27,593 nucleotides of DNA from Enterobacteriaceae bacterium UBA2655. GTDB taxonomy: Bacteria; Pseudomonadota; Gammaproteobacteria; Enterobacterales; Enterobacteriaceae. This document shows positions 19,408 through 27,593 of this stretch, one piece after another. The stretch spans positions 1 to 27,593 of the forward strand of contig DENB01000074.1 of assembly GCA_002359495.1 (NCBI GenBank), written 5' to 3'. Position numbers and translations under genes: made by a program. Every line of letters begins with the position of its first letter. Within the stretch, counting starts at the first letter, position 1. The notes below the pieces were generated by a model, which saw only the letters and a program-made list of their open reading frames with translations, was not told where the DNA came from and made no database searches.

Positions 19408-20145
19408 CTAAAAATCAGCAAATTCCGCGATATGTTTGCCGGTGCGCTGTTCAAGGAAATCGAGCAGACGACGCGGCGTGACGTTCAGCACGCGATCTTC
19501 CGGGAAGTCGACGTCGCGCGTGATGCGCAGACAGTGCTCGAAATGGCCGAGGGTAAAAGCGGTGTGGGAGTCGGAGCCGAAGGCGAGGCGTCCGCCCGCA
19601 TCGCGCACTGCGGCCGCGATGGCGCGGCAATTAGGTTCACTGCCCGGACGCGAATGGGTAAAAGAGGAGTTGTTGATCTCCAGCGCCACATCATAGTGAG
19701 CGGCCGCCTCGGCAATCGCCGGAATGTCTACCGGAAACTTCGGATTGCCGGGATGGCTGATGATATGCACCACTCCGCTCGCCATCGCGGCGATCATCGC
19801 TTCGGTGTGCGCCGCTTTATCGCGCGGCGCAAAGACCGGCTCATGAAAACCAGCCACGATCAGATCCAGCGCGTCGAGCATCGGGCCTGAGCAGTCGATC
19901 TCGCCCTGCAGGTTTTTGATATTCGCTTCGATGCCGCGCAGCACGCCGACGCCTTCGATCACGCGCGGCCAGATGCGCATATTCATAAAGTGCCAGTAGT
20001 GCGGCGCGTCGGCCATATCGGGACCGTGATCGGTGATGGCGAACAGCTTCAGGCCGTTCTGCTTCGCCTGCGCCACATAATCATGCAGCGTGCTATAAGC
20101 GTGAGTGCTGGCCACGGTGTGCATATGCAGGTCAACGGGATACAT
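19408..20145 (-). CDS. ycdX: PHP-domain zinc phosphatase YcdX
   Basis: The 245-residue protein is a PHP-fold hydrolase with a trinuclear metal site. Metal-ligand motifs visible are HMHTVAS near residues 7-13, [42 protein letters not shown] and GSDSHTAF. E. coli YcdX is a zinc-dependent phosphatase needed for swarming; its natural substrate is not settled. The ATG at 20145 ([13 protein letters not shown]) has AGGAGA upstream; the frame extends to 20313, but those residues are not part of the family. It lies between ghrA (55-base gap) and ycdY (154-base gap containing an inverted repeat). Confidence 0.96.
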   Translation of the reverse strand: MYPVDLHMHTVASTHAYSTLHDYVAQAKQNGLKLFAITDHGPDMADAPHYWHFMNMRIWPRVIEGVGVLRGIEANIKNLQGEIDCSGPMLDALDLIVAGFHEPVFAPRDKAAHTEAMIAAMASGVVHIISHPGNPKFPVDIPAIAEAAAHYDVALEINNSSFTHSRPGSEPNCRAIAAAVRDAGGRLAFGSDSHTAFTLGHFEHCLRITRDVDFPEDRVLNVTPRRLLDFLEQRTGKHIAEFADF

Positions 20146-20200
20146 AATTTTCTCCTGAAAAACAGGCAGGTCGGCTGCGCCTCCTGCCCGGGTAAAAAAA

Positions 20201-21142
20201 TCAGTAGCCGCGGCTGAGATCGACGCGGCCTTTCGGCTCCTCGCCGGCGTCAAGCTGACGAATCGCCCCGGCGATGTAATCCATAGCTTCCTCCGGCAAG
20301 GTGACAGCCGCATTATGCGGCGTGATCGCGACGCGCGGATGAGACCAGAACGGGTGATCTTCCGTCAGCGGCTCATGCTGAAACACATCCAGCGCCGCCG
20401 CCTTAATTTTCCCTTCGTTGAGCGCCGCCAGCAAATCCTCTTCCACCACATGCGCGCCGCGCGCCAGGTTGAGCACAAAAGCCCCGTCCGGCAGCTGTTG
20501 CAGCAGTTCGCGATTGATAATGCCGGCGGTTTCCGGCGTGCTGGGCAGCAGATTAATCAGCACACGGCTGCCAGCGAGAAACGCGGGCAGCTGGTCCGCG
20601 CCATGAAAACTGGCGACGCCCGGGATAGTTTTTGCGCTGCGGCTCCAGCAGCGCAGCGGAAAGCCCCAGGCAAGCAGACTGGCGGCGACGCCGGCACCCA
20701 GCACGCCCGCGCCCAGAATGCCGATGCTGAAGCTGTCGCGCGAATAGTTCGGCAGATGCTGCCAGAGCGCCTGCTGCTGTTGCAGCTGGTAATCATCGAA
20801 ACGACGGAACCAGCGCAGCACGGTAAAGAGGGCATACTCCTGCATCTGCAGGCTCATGCCGGTATCCTCCAGCCGAAACAGCGGCACGCCGGGCGCGAGC
20901 ATGTCGGGATTCTGCTTAAGTTGGGAAAGAATATCGTCGACCCCTGCGCCAATGGCGAATACCGCCCGTAAATCGCGGCGCCCCTGCAGCATCTCCGGTG
21001 GCGGCGAACGCACCAGCGCATAGTCGGCGGGCGCGGTGTCGCCTGGCCGCCAGCGGCGCACTTTCGCCTGCGGCAGACGCTGCTGCAGGCCGTCGATCCA
21101 CGCCTGCTCGTCAAATTTCGGGTAATACCAGATGATTTCCAT
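20201..21142 (-). CDS. ghrA: Glyoxylate/hydroxypyruvate reductase A
   Basis: GhrA reduces glyoxylate to glycolate and hydroxypyruvate to glycerate, mainly with NADPH, in the cytoplasm. The 313-residue protein belongs to the D-2-hydroxyacid dehydrogenase family. It has the coenzyme motif [13 protein letters not shown], the catalytic arginine in [13 protein letters not shown], the acidic residue in the [15 protein letters not shown] block, and His in [11 protein letters not shown]. The ATG at 21142 ([12 protein letters not shown]) has AAGGAG seven bases upstream, against 11 unrelated extra residues from 21175. It heads ghrA-ycdX-ycdY as in E. coli (ycdW-X-Y). Confidence 0.96.
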   Translation of the reverse strand: MEIIWYYPKFDEQAWIDGLQQRLPQAKVRRWRPGDTAPADYALVRSPPPEMLQGRRDLRAVFAIGAGVDDILSQLKQNPDMLAPGVPLFRLEDTGMSLQMQEYALFTVLRWFRRFDDYQLQQQQALWQHLPNYSRDSFSIGILGAGVLGAGVAASLLAWGFPLRCWSRSAKTIPGVASFHGADQLPAFLAGSRVLINLLPSTPETAGIINRELLQQLPDGAFVLNLARGAHVVEEDLLAALNEGKIKAAALDVFQHEPLTEDHPFWSHPRVAITPHNAAVTLPEEAMDYIAGAIRQLDAGEEPKGRVDLSRGY

Positions 21143-21378
21143 TGCCTTCTCCTTTTTTCTTTCAGCCTCCGGCAAAATTTCTTTCGGAGCAAGAAAAACG
21201 TCGCGTTCTTTTTCTGTCGCCCGGCGCGACCCCGGCGTTTCGCCGCCTGCGAGACGCGATTAATCCAGACCGCTTCACATTTCCAGCTTCGTTATCAGCT
21301 AAATGCGCGGATTGCGACTAAAGTTGTTCGGGTGGTCAATGAGTTACCGATCATCTTTTCGGACAAGGAGAAAAACCG

Positions 21379-23079
21379 ATGATAAGAAATGTCGTCACGA
21401 CACAAGCAAAAAATCACAGGATTGCGCAGCTGCTGCTGGCCGCGTTGCTTAGCGCGCCGGCGATCGTGGCGCAGGCCGCGGATGAAAATCGCATGCTGAG
21501 CAGTCAGCCGCAGCCACCGGATGTGCGCCTCGGGCCGTTGTTCAGCGCCGTGCAGCAGGCGCAGTTTTTCCCCGATCAGAAAACTTTTGCCGATGCGCTG
21601 CCAAAATATAATCCTTCATCGATCCTTGCCGACTGGCAGATGCAAAAGAACCAAAGCAGTTTCGATTTGAAACGCTTCGTCTATGCCAACTTTACCCTGC
21701 CCCCTGAGGGCGAAAAATATGTTCCCCCTGCCGGGCAAAGCCTGCGCGAGCATATCGACGGACTCTGGTCAGTGCTGACGCGCACCGCCAAAATCTCCAG
21801 CCAGTATGATTCGCTGCTGCCGTTGCCGAAACCTTATGTGGTGCCCGGCGGACGCTTCCGCGAGGTCTATTACTGGGACAGCTATTTCACCATGCTCGGT
21901 CTTGCTGAAAGCGGCCACTGGGATCGCGTTCAGGATATGATCGACAACTTCGCCTGGGAGCTGGATACCTACGGCCATATTCCCAATGGCAACCGCAGCT
22001 ATTATCTCAGCCGCTCGCAGCCGCCCTTTTTCAGCCTGATGGTCGATCTGCTGGCGACCCACGAAGGCGACAAGGCCTATACCCGCTATCTGCCGCAGCT
22101 GCAGAAGGAGTATGACTACTGGATGGCGGACAGCGACAGCGTGGCGGCGGGCAGCGCCAGCAAGCGAGTAGTTAAGCTGGCGGACGGCACCCTGCTGAAT
22201 CGCTACTGGGACATGCGCGACGCGCCGCGTACCGAATCCTGGATGGATGATATCAATACGGCGAACAAAGCGCCGGAGCGCAACAAGCAGGAGATGTACC
22301 GCGAACTGCGCGCCGGCGCGGCGTCTGGCTGGGACTTCAGCTCGCGCTGGTTCACCGATGCGCAGAATCTGGCGACCATCCGCACCACGGAGATGGCGCC
22401 GGTGGATCTCAACAGCCTGATCTTTCACCTTGAGAAAACGCTCTCCAAAGCGTATCAGCTGAACAAGCAAAGCGATAAAGCGCAGCAGTACGATGCGCAG
22501 GCGGAGAAGCGCCAGGCTGCCATCAACCGCTATCTGTGGGATGAAAAACAGGGCTGGTACGCCGACTACGACTGGAAGAAAAAGCGGGTGCATAACCAGC
22601 TCACCGCCGCAGCCCTGTTCCCGCTCTACCTGAAGGCGGCTTCCGACCGGCAGGCGGCGCGCACCGCGACGGCGGTGGAGAAACAGCTGCTGAAGCCGGG
22701 CGGCCTGGTGACCACCACGGTCAACAACGGTCAGCAGTGGGATGCGCCTAATGGCTGGGCGCCGTTGCAGTGGGTCGCCGTGCAGGGGCTGGATAACTAT
22801 CGGCAGCCGAAGCTGGCGCAGGAGATCGGCGTTCGTTTCCTTAACAACGTGCAGACCACCTATGACAAAGAGCACAAGCTGGTGGAAAAATATGTGGTGG
22901 AGGGTAAAAACCTCGGCGGCGGCGGCGGCGGCGAATATCAGCTGCAGGATGGTTTCGGCTGGACCAACGGCGTCACGCTGATGCTGCTGGACAAATATTG
23001 TCCGAAGGAGAAAACCTGCGACAGCGCGCGCGATATTCCGCAACATTCAACCGCCGCAGCGGAAACCGCAGCGAACTAA
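21379..23079 (+). CDS. treA: Periplasmic trehalase
   Basis: TreA hydrolyses trehalose to two glucose molecules in the periplasm and lets cells use it at high osmolarity. The 566-residue GH37 protein has a signal peptide with likely cleavage after AIVAQA, near residue 33. It carries the two trehalase signatures, [15 protein letters not shown] (about 153-167) and [13 protein letters not shown] (about 454-466), plus [16 protein letters not shown] and a glycine-rich [17 protein letters not shown] stretch. AAGGAG lies eight bases before the ATG. The tail after CPKEKTC is divergent and alanine-rich, as in relatives. No trehalose transport gene is adjacent. A strong terminator follows. Confidence 0.97.
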   Translation: MIRNVVTTQAKNHRIAQLLLAALLSAPAIVAQAADENRMLSSQPQPPDVRLGPLFSAVQQAQFFPDQKTFADALPKYNPSSILADWQMQKNQSSFDLKRFVYANFTLPPEGEKYVPPAGQSLREHIDGLWSVLTRTAKISSQYDSLLPLPKPYVVPGGRFREVYYWDSYFTMLGLAESGHWDRVQDMIDNFAWELDTYGHIPNGNRSYYLSRSQPPFFSLMVDLLATHEGDKAYTRYLPQLQKEYDYWMADSDSVAAGSASKRVVKLADGTLLNRYWDMRDAPRTESWMDDINTANKAPERNKQEMYRELRAGAASGWDFSSRWFTDAQNLATIRTTEMAPVDLNSLIFHLEKTLSKAYQLNKQSDKAQQYDAQAEKRQAAINRYLWDEKQGWYADYDWKKKRVHNQLTAAALFPLYLKAASDRQAARTATAVEKQLLKPGGLVTTTVNNGQQWDAPNGWAPLQWVAVQGLDNYRQPKLAQEIGVRFLNNVQTTYDKEHKLVEKYVVEGKNLGGGGGGEYQLQDGFGWTNGVTLMLLDKYCPKEKTCDSARDIPQHSTAAAETAAN

Positions 23080-23155
23080 CGCGTCGCCGGTGGCGGTTCG
23101 CGCCGACACCGGCCATGCAGGCCGTTTCTGTCGACGCCTGAACGCCGGGCATAAC

Positions 23156-23179
23156 AAAGGGGGCCGAAGCCCCCTTTTT
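23156..23179 (+). terminator. Bidirectional terminator between treA and the GlsB/YeaQ gene
   Basis: GGGGGC (23159-23164) pairs with GCCCCC (23169-23174) over a CGAA tetraloop, flanked by AAA on the left and TTTTT (23175-23179) on the right. It ends treA and probably also the convergent small gene, whose strand reads into TTTGTTAT. Confidence 0.88.
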
Positions 23180-23204
23180 CGTTCAGTCCGTCTGCTTACC
23201 GCGT

Positions 23205-23453
23205 TTAGCTGCGCACTTTGCGGTAGATAAACAGGACGACGATCGCGCCGATCACCGCGACGACGAAGCTGCCGAAGTTAAAGCCGTCGACTCTGCCAAA
23301 ACCGAAAAAGGTACTGATCCAGCCGCCTACAACCGCACCAATAATACCCAGAATGATGGTCACGATGAAGCCGCCGCCATCTCTGCCAGGCATGATCCAT
23401 TTAGCGAGAATACCTGCGATTAAGCCAAAAATAATCCATGAAATGATTCCCAT
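23205..23453 (-). CDS. GlsB/YeaQ/YmgE-family small membrane protein
   Basis: The 82-residue hydrophobic protein has three membrane helices (about 1-18, 27-48, 57-77) and the family pattern WIIFGLIAGILAKWIMPG, DGGGF, LGIIGAVVGGWIS, FGSFVVAVIGAIVVLF. Length and sequence fit E. coli YeaQ (GlsB), but its position next to treA and ycgR is that of YmgE. Members are stress-induced inner-membrane proteins of unclear function, sometimes named transglycosylase-associated. AAGGAG lies upstream of the ATG at 23453; the frame to 23561 adds unrelated residues. A second small stress-type gene lies 11 bases upstream on the same strand. Confidence 0.93.
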   Translation of the reverse strand: MGIISWIIFGLIAGILAKWIMPGRDGGGFIVTIILGIIGAVVGGWISTFFGFGRVDGFNFGSFVVAVIGAIVVLFIYRKVRS

Positions 23454-23464
23454 CTTACTACTCC

Positions 23465-23662
23465 TTACTTTTTCGTGATTAACATACCGACAACCAAGCC
23501 CAGCGCGACGCCGATCCCCACGCCTGCCCACGGATTTTTCTTCATCCAGGCACAGGAGCAATGAGCAACGCTATCCAGACCACCGCGCATATCGTCGCTC
23601 CAGTCCCGGGAGCGCGCCTGAGCGTGATGTGCATTATCTTTCAATCCACGTTTCGACCACAT
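23465..23662 (-). CDS. Short ElaB/YqjD/DUF883-type membrane-anchored protein
   Basis: This 65-residue protein ends in the typical tail-anchor block of ElaB, YqjD and YgaM: a Pro-Trp pair before a glycine-rich helix (NPWAGVGIGVALGLVVGMLI) and a basic end (TKK). Those relatives are about 100 residues, stationary-phase induced, and YqjD binds ribosomes through its N-terminal helix. Here that helical part is cut to about 38 residues (HHAQARSRDWSDDMRGGLDSVAH in segments) and contains a CSC pair. AGGAG stands eight bases before the ATG. It precedes the GlsB/YeaQ-type gene by 11 bases, so the two probably form a stress-induced pair. Whether it binds ribosomes is unknown. Confidence 0.82.
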   Translation of the reverse strand: MWSKRGLKDNAHHAQARSRDWSDDMRGGLDSVAHCSCAWMKKNPWAGVGIGVALGLVVGMLITKK

Positions 23663-23855
23663 AATCCCACTCCTGTCGTGAATGCCTGAATAATCAAGCT
23701 GTTTACAGCGATAAGTATAGACGGGAATTTTCGCTCTGCAGATTTAAGGCCAGAAAAACAATAATTAGCAGGCTAAAGTTCACCGCCCTCGCGCCGATAA
23801 CTGACGGGAGAAATGGAACCGGGAATAATGACAAGCGAATCGTGTGGAGCAGGAT

Positions 23856-24590
23856 GTGAGAGAAGCCGATAACGAACAATACCTCAAACGAGGCACTCTG
23901 GCGGTCCTTGGCGTTATGAAGGACCTGATGCGCTACAAGACGCCTTTAATGGTGAGTTTTGCACGCGGTCAGTTTATCAGCCATCTGCTGGCTGCCGATG
24001 AAAATCGGGTTCTGTTCGACCTGGGCAGTAATAATTTGATGAACCATCAAATTCTGGAGAGCGGCGAGATTAACATTGCCGCGGAGACCCAGGGCGCCAA
24101 GGTTGAATTTTCACTTGGCGACCTGCAATCCGCCGACTTTGACGGTCTGCCCGCCTTCAGCGCGCCGCTGCCCGATCTGGTGTGGCAAATTCAGCGCCGT
24201 GAATTTTTCCGCGTGATGGCCCCGCTGGATCCGGTATTCTGGTGCCACAGCAGCTGGCCGGACGGGCGCGCGACGCGGTTTCGCCTGCAGGATCTCTCGC
24301 TGGGCGGCGTCGGCGTGCTGGTGGACGAGGCGCTGCCGGAAGGACTGAGCGTCGGCGACAAATTTAAAAACCTGCGCGTCGAACTGGGCGAGTATGGTCA
24401 GTTTGAGGTGGAAGCCCAGCTGCTGCATATCGGCGAACGCAGCGTGGTGACCGGCAAAAACGAAACGCTGGTCACGCCGCGTCTCAGCTTCCGCTTTACC
24501 GTCATCGAGCCGGTACAGGCCCGTCAGCTGCAGCAGGTGATCTTCTCCCTTGAGCGTCTGGCGCGCGACAAAGCCAACCGCTTTCAGTAA
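23856..24590 (+). CDS. ycgR: Cyclic di-GMP-binding flagellar brake protein YcgR
   Basis: YcgR binds c-di-GMP and acts on the flagellar motor to slow swimming. The product has the N-terminal YcgR domain (LAVLGVMKDL, AAETQGAKVEFSL) and a C-terminal PilZ domain with the ligand motifs RREFFR (RxxxR) and DLSLGG (DxSxxG), then GKNETLVTPRLSFRF. From the GTG at 23856, six bases after GGAG, the protein is 244 residues, the E. coli length; an in-frame GTG at 23844 would give 248 but lacks a ribosome-binding site. It lies in the treA to ycgR order of E. coli. A diguanylate cyclase gene in the same window could supply the ligand, but that link is only inference. Confidence 0.93.
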   Translation: MREADNEQYLKRGTLAVLGVMKDLMRYKTPLMVSFARGQFISHLLAADENRVLFDLGSNNLMNHQILESGEINIAAETQGAKVEFSLGDLQSADFDGLPAFSAPLPDLVWQIQRREFFRVMAPLDPVFWCHSSWPDGRATRFRLQDLSLGGVGVLVDEALPEGLSVGDKFKNLRVELGEYGQFEVEAQLLHIGERSVVTGKNETLVTPRLSFRFTVIEPVQARQLQQVIFSLERLARDKANRFQ

Positions 24591-24604
24591 ACCCTGATTT
24601 CTGC

Positions 24605-24630
24605 GGAAGCGCGACGGCCGTCGCGCTTCC
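24605..24630. repeat. 26-base perfect palindrome downstream of ycgR
   Basis: GGAAGCGCGACGG is followed directly by its exact reverse complement, CCGTCGCGCTTCC, 14 bases after the ycgR stop. No T tract follows, so it is not a standard terminator. It may be an mRNA-stabilising hairpin, a degenerate terminator or a protein-binding site. Confidence 0.75.
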
Positions 24631-24696
24631 AGGCTATGCTTCTCCATCAACTTCACTTTTTTTCAAACCGGCCCACCAGTAAGGAGCGCTTCCCCA

Positions 24697-25848
24697 ATGG
24701 CAAACTGGCTCTCTTCGCATGCGGTTACGCGCCTGCTTTTTAATGAAACTTTTTGGATCAACATTGCAATCGTCATCGGCGCCACGCTGGTTATCTGGTG
24801 GATACTGCGCAGCATTATTCGCTTTATCTCCAGCCGCCTCGCCCATTTCAGCACCAACCGCCATGCGCGCCTTTATACCCTCGCGGTAGAAATTTTGCGC
24901 AGCACCAGCCAGACGCTGCTGCTGATATTTTCCCTGCTGATCGCGATCAAGTTTATCGATCTCTCCGGCTTCTGGCGTTCAGCCATCTCGCATGGCTGGT
25001 TCGTCGCCCTGATCCTGCAAATCACCCTCTGGATAAACTGCGGCATCCGGCTCTGGTTCCAGATTATGCTGCGCGACCCGACGCAGGTGCGCAATCCGGT
25101 GACGATAGTCATTCTCGGCATCGTCTTGCGCACCCTGGTCTGGGTCATGATGTTCCTCGCCATCCTTTCCAATATGGGGATCAACATCACGGCGCTGGTC
25201 GCCAGCCTCGGCGTCGGCGGTATCGCCATCGCCCTGGCGGTGCAGACGGTGCTCAGCGATGTGCTGGCCTCGCTGTCGATCGGCTTCGACAAGCCGTTTG
25301 AGATCGGCGATTTTGTGGTCTTCGGCGATGTCGCCGGCACCATCGAGCACATCGGCCTGAAAACCACCCGTATCCGCAGCCTGAGCGGCGAGCAGATCGT
25401 CTGCTCCAATACCCAGATGCTGCAGCAGACGCTGCACAATTACAAACGTATGCAGCAGCGCCGCATCGTGTTTACATTCGGCATTAACTACGCGACGCCG
25501 GCGGAAAAAGTGCGGCAAATCGGCGGCGTGGTGAAAGAGATCATTACCGGTATCGACGCCACCCGCTTCGATCGCGCCCATTTTCTCTCGTTTGACGAGT
25601 CGCAACTGACGTTTGAAGTGGTCTATATCGTGCTGGACGCGGACTACAACAAATATATGGATATTCAGCAGGAAATTAACGTGCAGCTGATGCAGCGGCT
25701 GGAAGAGATGGAAATCCGCTTTGCCTTTCCTATGCGTCGTATCGAATTCACCGGCGGCACCCTGCCTAAAATCAATCTGGCGAACGCCTCCAATGAAAGC
25801 GCGGCAGCGGAGAACCTGGCCGCATCGCGCCACCAGGTTCGTTCCTGA
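24697..25848 (+). CDS. MscS-family mechanosensitive ion channel
   Basis: This 383-residue inner-membrane protein should open under membrane tension and release solutes on osmotic downshock. There are about five hydrophobic helices (roughly 17-40, 62-84, 98-120, 132-155, 160-180). The last contains the pore-lining pattern ITALVASLGVGGIAIALAVQ, followed by DVLASLSIGFDKPFEIGDFV, the hallmark of the MscS beta domain. The cytoplasmic part runs to about residue 350 and the tail is Ala/Asn/Ser-rich. It is larger than MscS (286 residues) and resembles the YbdG/YnaI size range, without a clear match. AAGGAG lies about ten bases before the ATG. A perfect terminator follows. Confidence 0.92.
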   Translation: MANWLSSHAVTRLLFNETFWINIAIVIGATLVIWWILRSIIRFISSRLAHFSTNRHARLYTLAVEILRSTSQTLLLIFSLLIAIKFIDLSGFWRSAISHGWFVALILQITLWINCGIRLWFQIMLRDPTQVRNPVTIVILGIVLRTLVWVMMFLAILSNMGINITALVASLGVGGIAIALAVQTVLSDVLASLSIGFDKPFEIGDFVVFGDVAGTIEHIGLKTTRIRSLSGEQIVCSNTQMLQQTLHNYKRMQQRRIVFTFGINYATPAEKVRQIGGVVKEIITGIDATRFDRAHFLSFDESQLTFEVVYIVLDADYNKYMDIQQEINVQLMQRLEEMEIRFAFPMRRIEFTGGTLPKINLANASNESAAAENLAASRHQVRS

Positions 25849-25857
25849 CGTTCTGCC

Positions 25858-25885
25858 ACAAGGGGCGTGACGCCCCTTGTTTTTT
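25858..25885 (+). terminator. Rho-independent terminator after the MscS-type gene
   Basis: ACAAGGGGCG (25858-25867) pairs perfectly with CGCCCCTTGT (25871-25880) over a TGA loop, then six T residues (25880-25885). The T tract touches the stop codon of the convergent isomerase gene. On the minus strand no T tract follows the hairpin. Confidence 0.9.
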
Positions 25886-27303
25886 CACCGGTGATGGTAG
25901 CAGCTGACGCCCAAATAGGTGCTGAACGCCTCCTGCAATACCGCGGCGGTGGCAGAATGGTTCATCGCCACATGGTGCTCGAAGCCGTTTTTACAAATCC
26001 ACGCCAGCAGCGACTCCAGCTGCGGCACGCGGATCACCGCGCGACAGCCCGGGGTATCGAGCGGATCCTGCACTGACTCCCCTTCGCCGACGTAGGCTTT
26101 GATCTCGCCGGTAAAATCATCGGTTGAGAGACGGAAATAGGTCAGCATGCCCGCCTTCATGCGGCCATGCACCGCGCCGCAGGTATTCTCTTTGCCCACC
26201 GTGGTGCCAATGATGTCCGCCGTGCCGACGGTCGGCGACTCCAGGCTGGCGCTGGGGAAGTTGCCGCAGTGAAACAGCACGCATTTATCGCGATCGTCAC
26301 CGAAATTGTTATTCCAGTCGGCCAGCGAGGCGGGACTGAGCGAGCAGCTCGCCAGCGCGTACATCGACAGCGCGCCCATCACGTCCACCTCGCAGGCGCT
26401 GGGCATCAGCTGGCCTGACATCACGCTCATGATGGAGCAGACGTTGATGCCGAGATTCTCCTGCAGCGAGGTCCAGCACTGGATCGCGGTGGTATCGATG
26501 TCGTTGGCCTGTATCCATTCGCCGATCACCACGAACAGCTTCGCCATGGTATGCATCTTCTCAGGCGGAATGGCGCGCGCGTCGGCGTTGTCTTCCAGAA
26601 TCTGGCGCTTCTCCGCCACACGAATATCGTCGTCGCGCAGCAGCTTGATGCGGCTAAAAATTTCCGACAGGTCGAGGGTCTCGACCGCAATGCCCATTTT
26701 TTCCAGCAGCTTTTCGCTGTAGCGCACGGTATTGAAACCCGCCGGACGCGCGCCGATCGCGCCGACCCGTACGCGCCGCATCGCTTTCACCACGCGGCAG
26801 AGCTGGCCGAAGCGTTGCAGATCCTGCATAAAAATCTCGCTGCTCAGCGCGCAGACATGCTGGCTGGTCAGCGTGAACGGAATGCCGTACTGACGCAGGT
26901 TATTGCAGAGGGAGATCTTGCCGCAGAAGCTGTCGCGACGCGTGGCCAGCCCCATTTTGTCGAGGTTGTCCTCCTCCGCCTGGATCAGCACCGGCACGTT
27001 GAGGCCGGAGAGACGAATCGCCTCCGCCGCCGCTTTCTCATCGCCGAAGTTAGGCAGCAGCACCACGATGCCGCTGATTTCGTCCCGGTGCTGGCGGAAC
27101 AGTTCCGCGCAGACTTTCGCTTCCTGCCGCGTCTCGACGCCGCCGAGGTTGGTTTGCGTCTCGTCCAGCATCACGGCGCGGATGTTAAGCTTTTCAAACA
27201 GCGCCACCGCCTGCTGCCGCGCTTCGCCGACCAGATAGCTGGGAAAGAAGCCGCGATTGCCGATAATGACGCCAAAGGTTAATTGCTGAAGGTGAGTTGA
27301 CAT
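25885..27303 (-). CDS. L-fucose/L-arabinose isomerase-family sugar isomerase
   Basis: The 472-residue protein fits the fucose/arabinose isomerase superfamily, which interconverts aldoses and ketoses using Mn2+. The start LTFGVIIGNRGFFPS and the loop VVLLPNFGDEKAAAEAI belong to the N-terminal domains. Likely metal ligands are Glu305 in SACEVDVMGALSMYAL and Asp329 in SLADWNN, 24 residues apart like Glu337 and Asp361 of E. coli FucI as I recall them, with His449 in VAMNHSA as a candidate third. The C-terminal part has VGTADIIGTTVGKENTCG. It is shorter than FucI (591) and close to AraA (500) in length, but it matches neither enough to name the sugar. It lies 20 bases after an FGGY kinase gene, an isomerase-kinase operon. 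Confidence 0.85.
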   Translation of the reverse strand: MSTHLQQLTFGVIIGNRGFFPSYLVGEARQQAVALFEKLNIRAVMLDETQTNLGGVETRQEAKVCAELFRQHRDEISGIVVLLPNFGDEKAAAEAIRLSGLNVPVLIQAEEDNLDKMGLATRRDSFCGKISLCNNLRQYGIPFTLTSQHVCALSSEIFMQDLQRFGQLCRVVKAMRRVRVGAIGARPAGFNTVRYSEKLLEKMGIAVETLDLSEIFSRIKLLRDDDIRVAEKRQILEDNADARAIPPEKMHTMAKLFVVIGEWIQANDIDTTAIQCWTSLQENLGINVCSIMSVMSGQLMPSACEVDVMGALSMYALASCSLSPASLADWNNNFGDDRDKCVLFHCGNFPSASLESPTVGTADIIGTTVGKENTCGAVHGRMKAGMLTYFRLSTDDFTGEIKAYVGEGESVQDPLDTPGCRAVIRVPQLESLLAWICKNGFEHHVAMNHSATAAVLQEAFSTYLGVSCYHHR

Positions 27304-27323
27304 TGCTTTGCTCCGCGAAGGGG

Positions 27324-27593
27324 TTATAGCGGCTGATAGCGGCAGCGCGACACCGCATCCAGCCAGCCTTTATAGTTGTCCTGCATCTCCCTGGCGCGCG
27401 TCGCGCGCGGTTCGATCACGCTGCCGCCCTGCAGTGCCGCCATATCGCCGCCCTGCTGCCACCAGCCGAGCATTTTTCCCGCCAGCAGCGCGGCGCCGAG
27501 CGCGGAGACTTCCGCCGTCGGCGCGCGCAGCAGCGGCCTTTGCAACAGATCGGCCTGCAACTGCATCAGCCAGGGGTTTTCCGTCGCGCTGCC
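27324..27593 (-). CDS. FGGY-family carbohydrate kinase (partial, C-terminal part)
   Basis: The last 90 codons are present; the frame is open from the window edge. It starts GSATENPWLMQLQADLLQRPL, read in two overlapping parts, the late FGGY block that follows the ATP site, then EVSALGAALLAGKMLGWW and a C-terminal helix MQDNYKGWLDAV. Such kinases (xylulokinase, ribulokinase, fuculokinase and relatives) phosphorylate the ketose made by a partner isomerase. The isomerase gene follows 20 bases downstream, which supports a shared sugar pathway. The substrate cannot be told from the fragment. Transport and regulator genes, if any, lie to the right of the window. Confidence 0.88.
   Translation of the reverse strand, partial: GSATENPWLMQLQADLLQRPLLRAPTAEVSALGAALLAGKMLGWWQQGGDMAALQGGSVIEPRATRAREMQDNYKGWLDAVSRCRYQPL

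Noticed and set aside
21769..23046. 425-residue open frame on the minus strand opposite treA
   Set aside because: A shadow of the trehalase codons with no recognisable domain and no start signals.

Overview
The window is chromosomal DNA of an enterobacterium. Many proteins here match the Escherichia coli family members as I recall them nearly residue for residue (PrfA, HemA, Prs, Pth, YchF, GhrA, YcdX, YcdY, TreA, YeaQ/GlsB). Gene order also follows E. coli in blocks: prmC-prfA-hemA / lolB-ispE-prs / ychH / pth-ychF, then ghrA-ycdX-ycdY, then treA / small YmgE-type gene / ycgR. The high G+C content and the accessory genes between these blocks suggest Erwiniaceae (Pantoea, Mixta or Erwinia). 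That last step is inference, not a database result.

Layout. Positions 1-2736 (minus strand) carry hemA, prfA and the start of prmC: haem synthesis, translation termination and release-factor methylation. The divergent genes lolB-ispE-prs (2950-5515) cover lipoprotein insertion, isoprenoid synthesis and PRPP synthesis; a PurR-type operator and a candidate prs promoter lie inside ispE. The slot that holds dauA in E. coli holds a membrane-anchored diguanylate cyclase (5714-6901), which meets ychH tail to tail. pth and ychF follow, each with promoter-like elements.

Positions 9239-17333 are accessory. They hold an orphan MetQ/NlpA-type lipoprotein between two near-identical terminators, a small inner-membrane protein, an AT-rich GT32-type glycosyltransferase, an unrecognised 70-residue protein, an AldB-type aldehyde dehydrogenase, a class I glutamine amidotransferase divergent from an EamA-type exporter, and a four-helix membrane protein (possibly RipA-like).

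Positions 17334-21142 hold a two-part CaiB/BaiF-type CoA-transferase facing the ghrA-ycdX-ycdY cluster (glyoxylate reductase, PHP phosphatase, TorD-like chaperone). Positions 21379-25848 hold periplasmic trehalase, a GlsB/YeaQ protein, a shortened ElaB/YqjD-type protein, the c-di-GMP effector YcgR and an MscS-family channel. The right edge (25885-27593, minus) is the end of a sugar operon with an L-fucose/L-arabinose-type isomerase and an FGGY kinase running off the window.

I saw no tRNA, rRNA, CRISPR array, insertion sequence or phage genes. No gene set here convincingly forms a new defence or mobile system. The least explained loci are the 10589-12525 accessory patch, the 16472-17236 membrane protein, the CoA-transferase and the sugar operon of unknown substrate.
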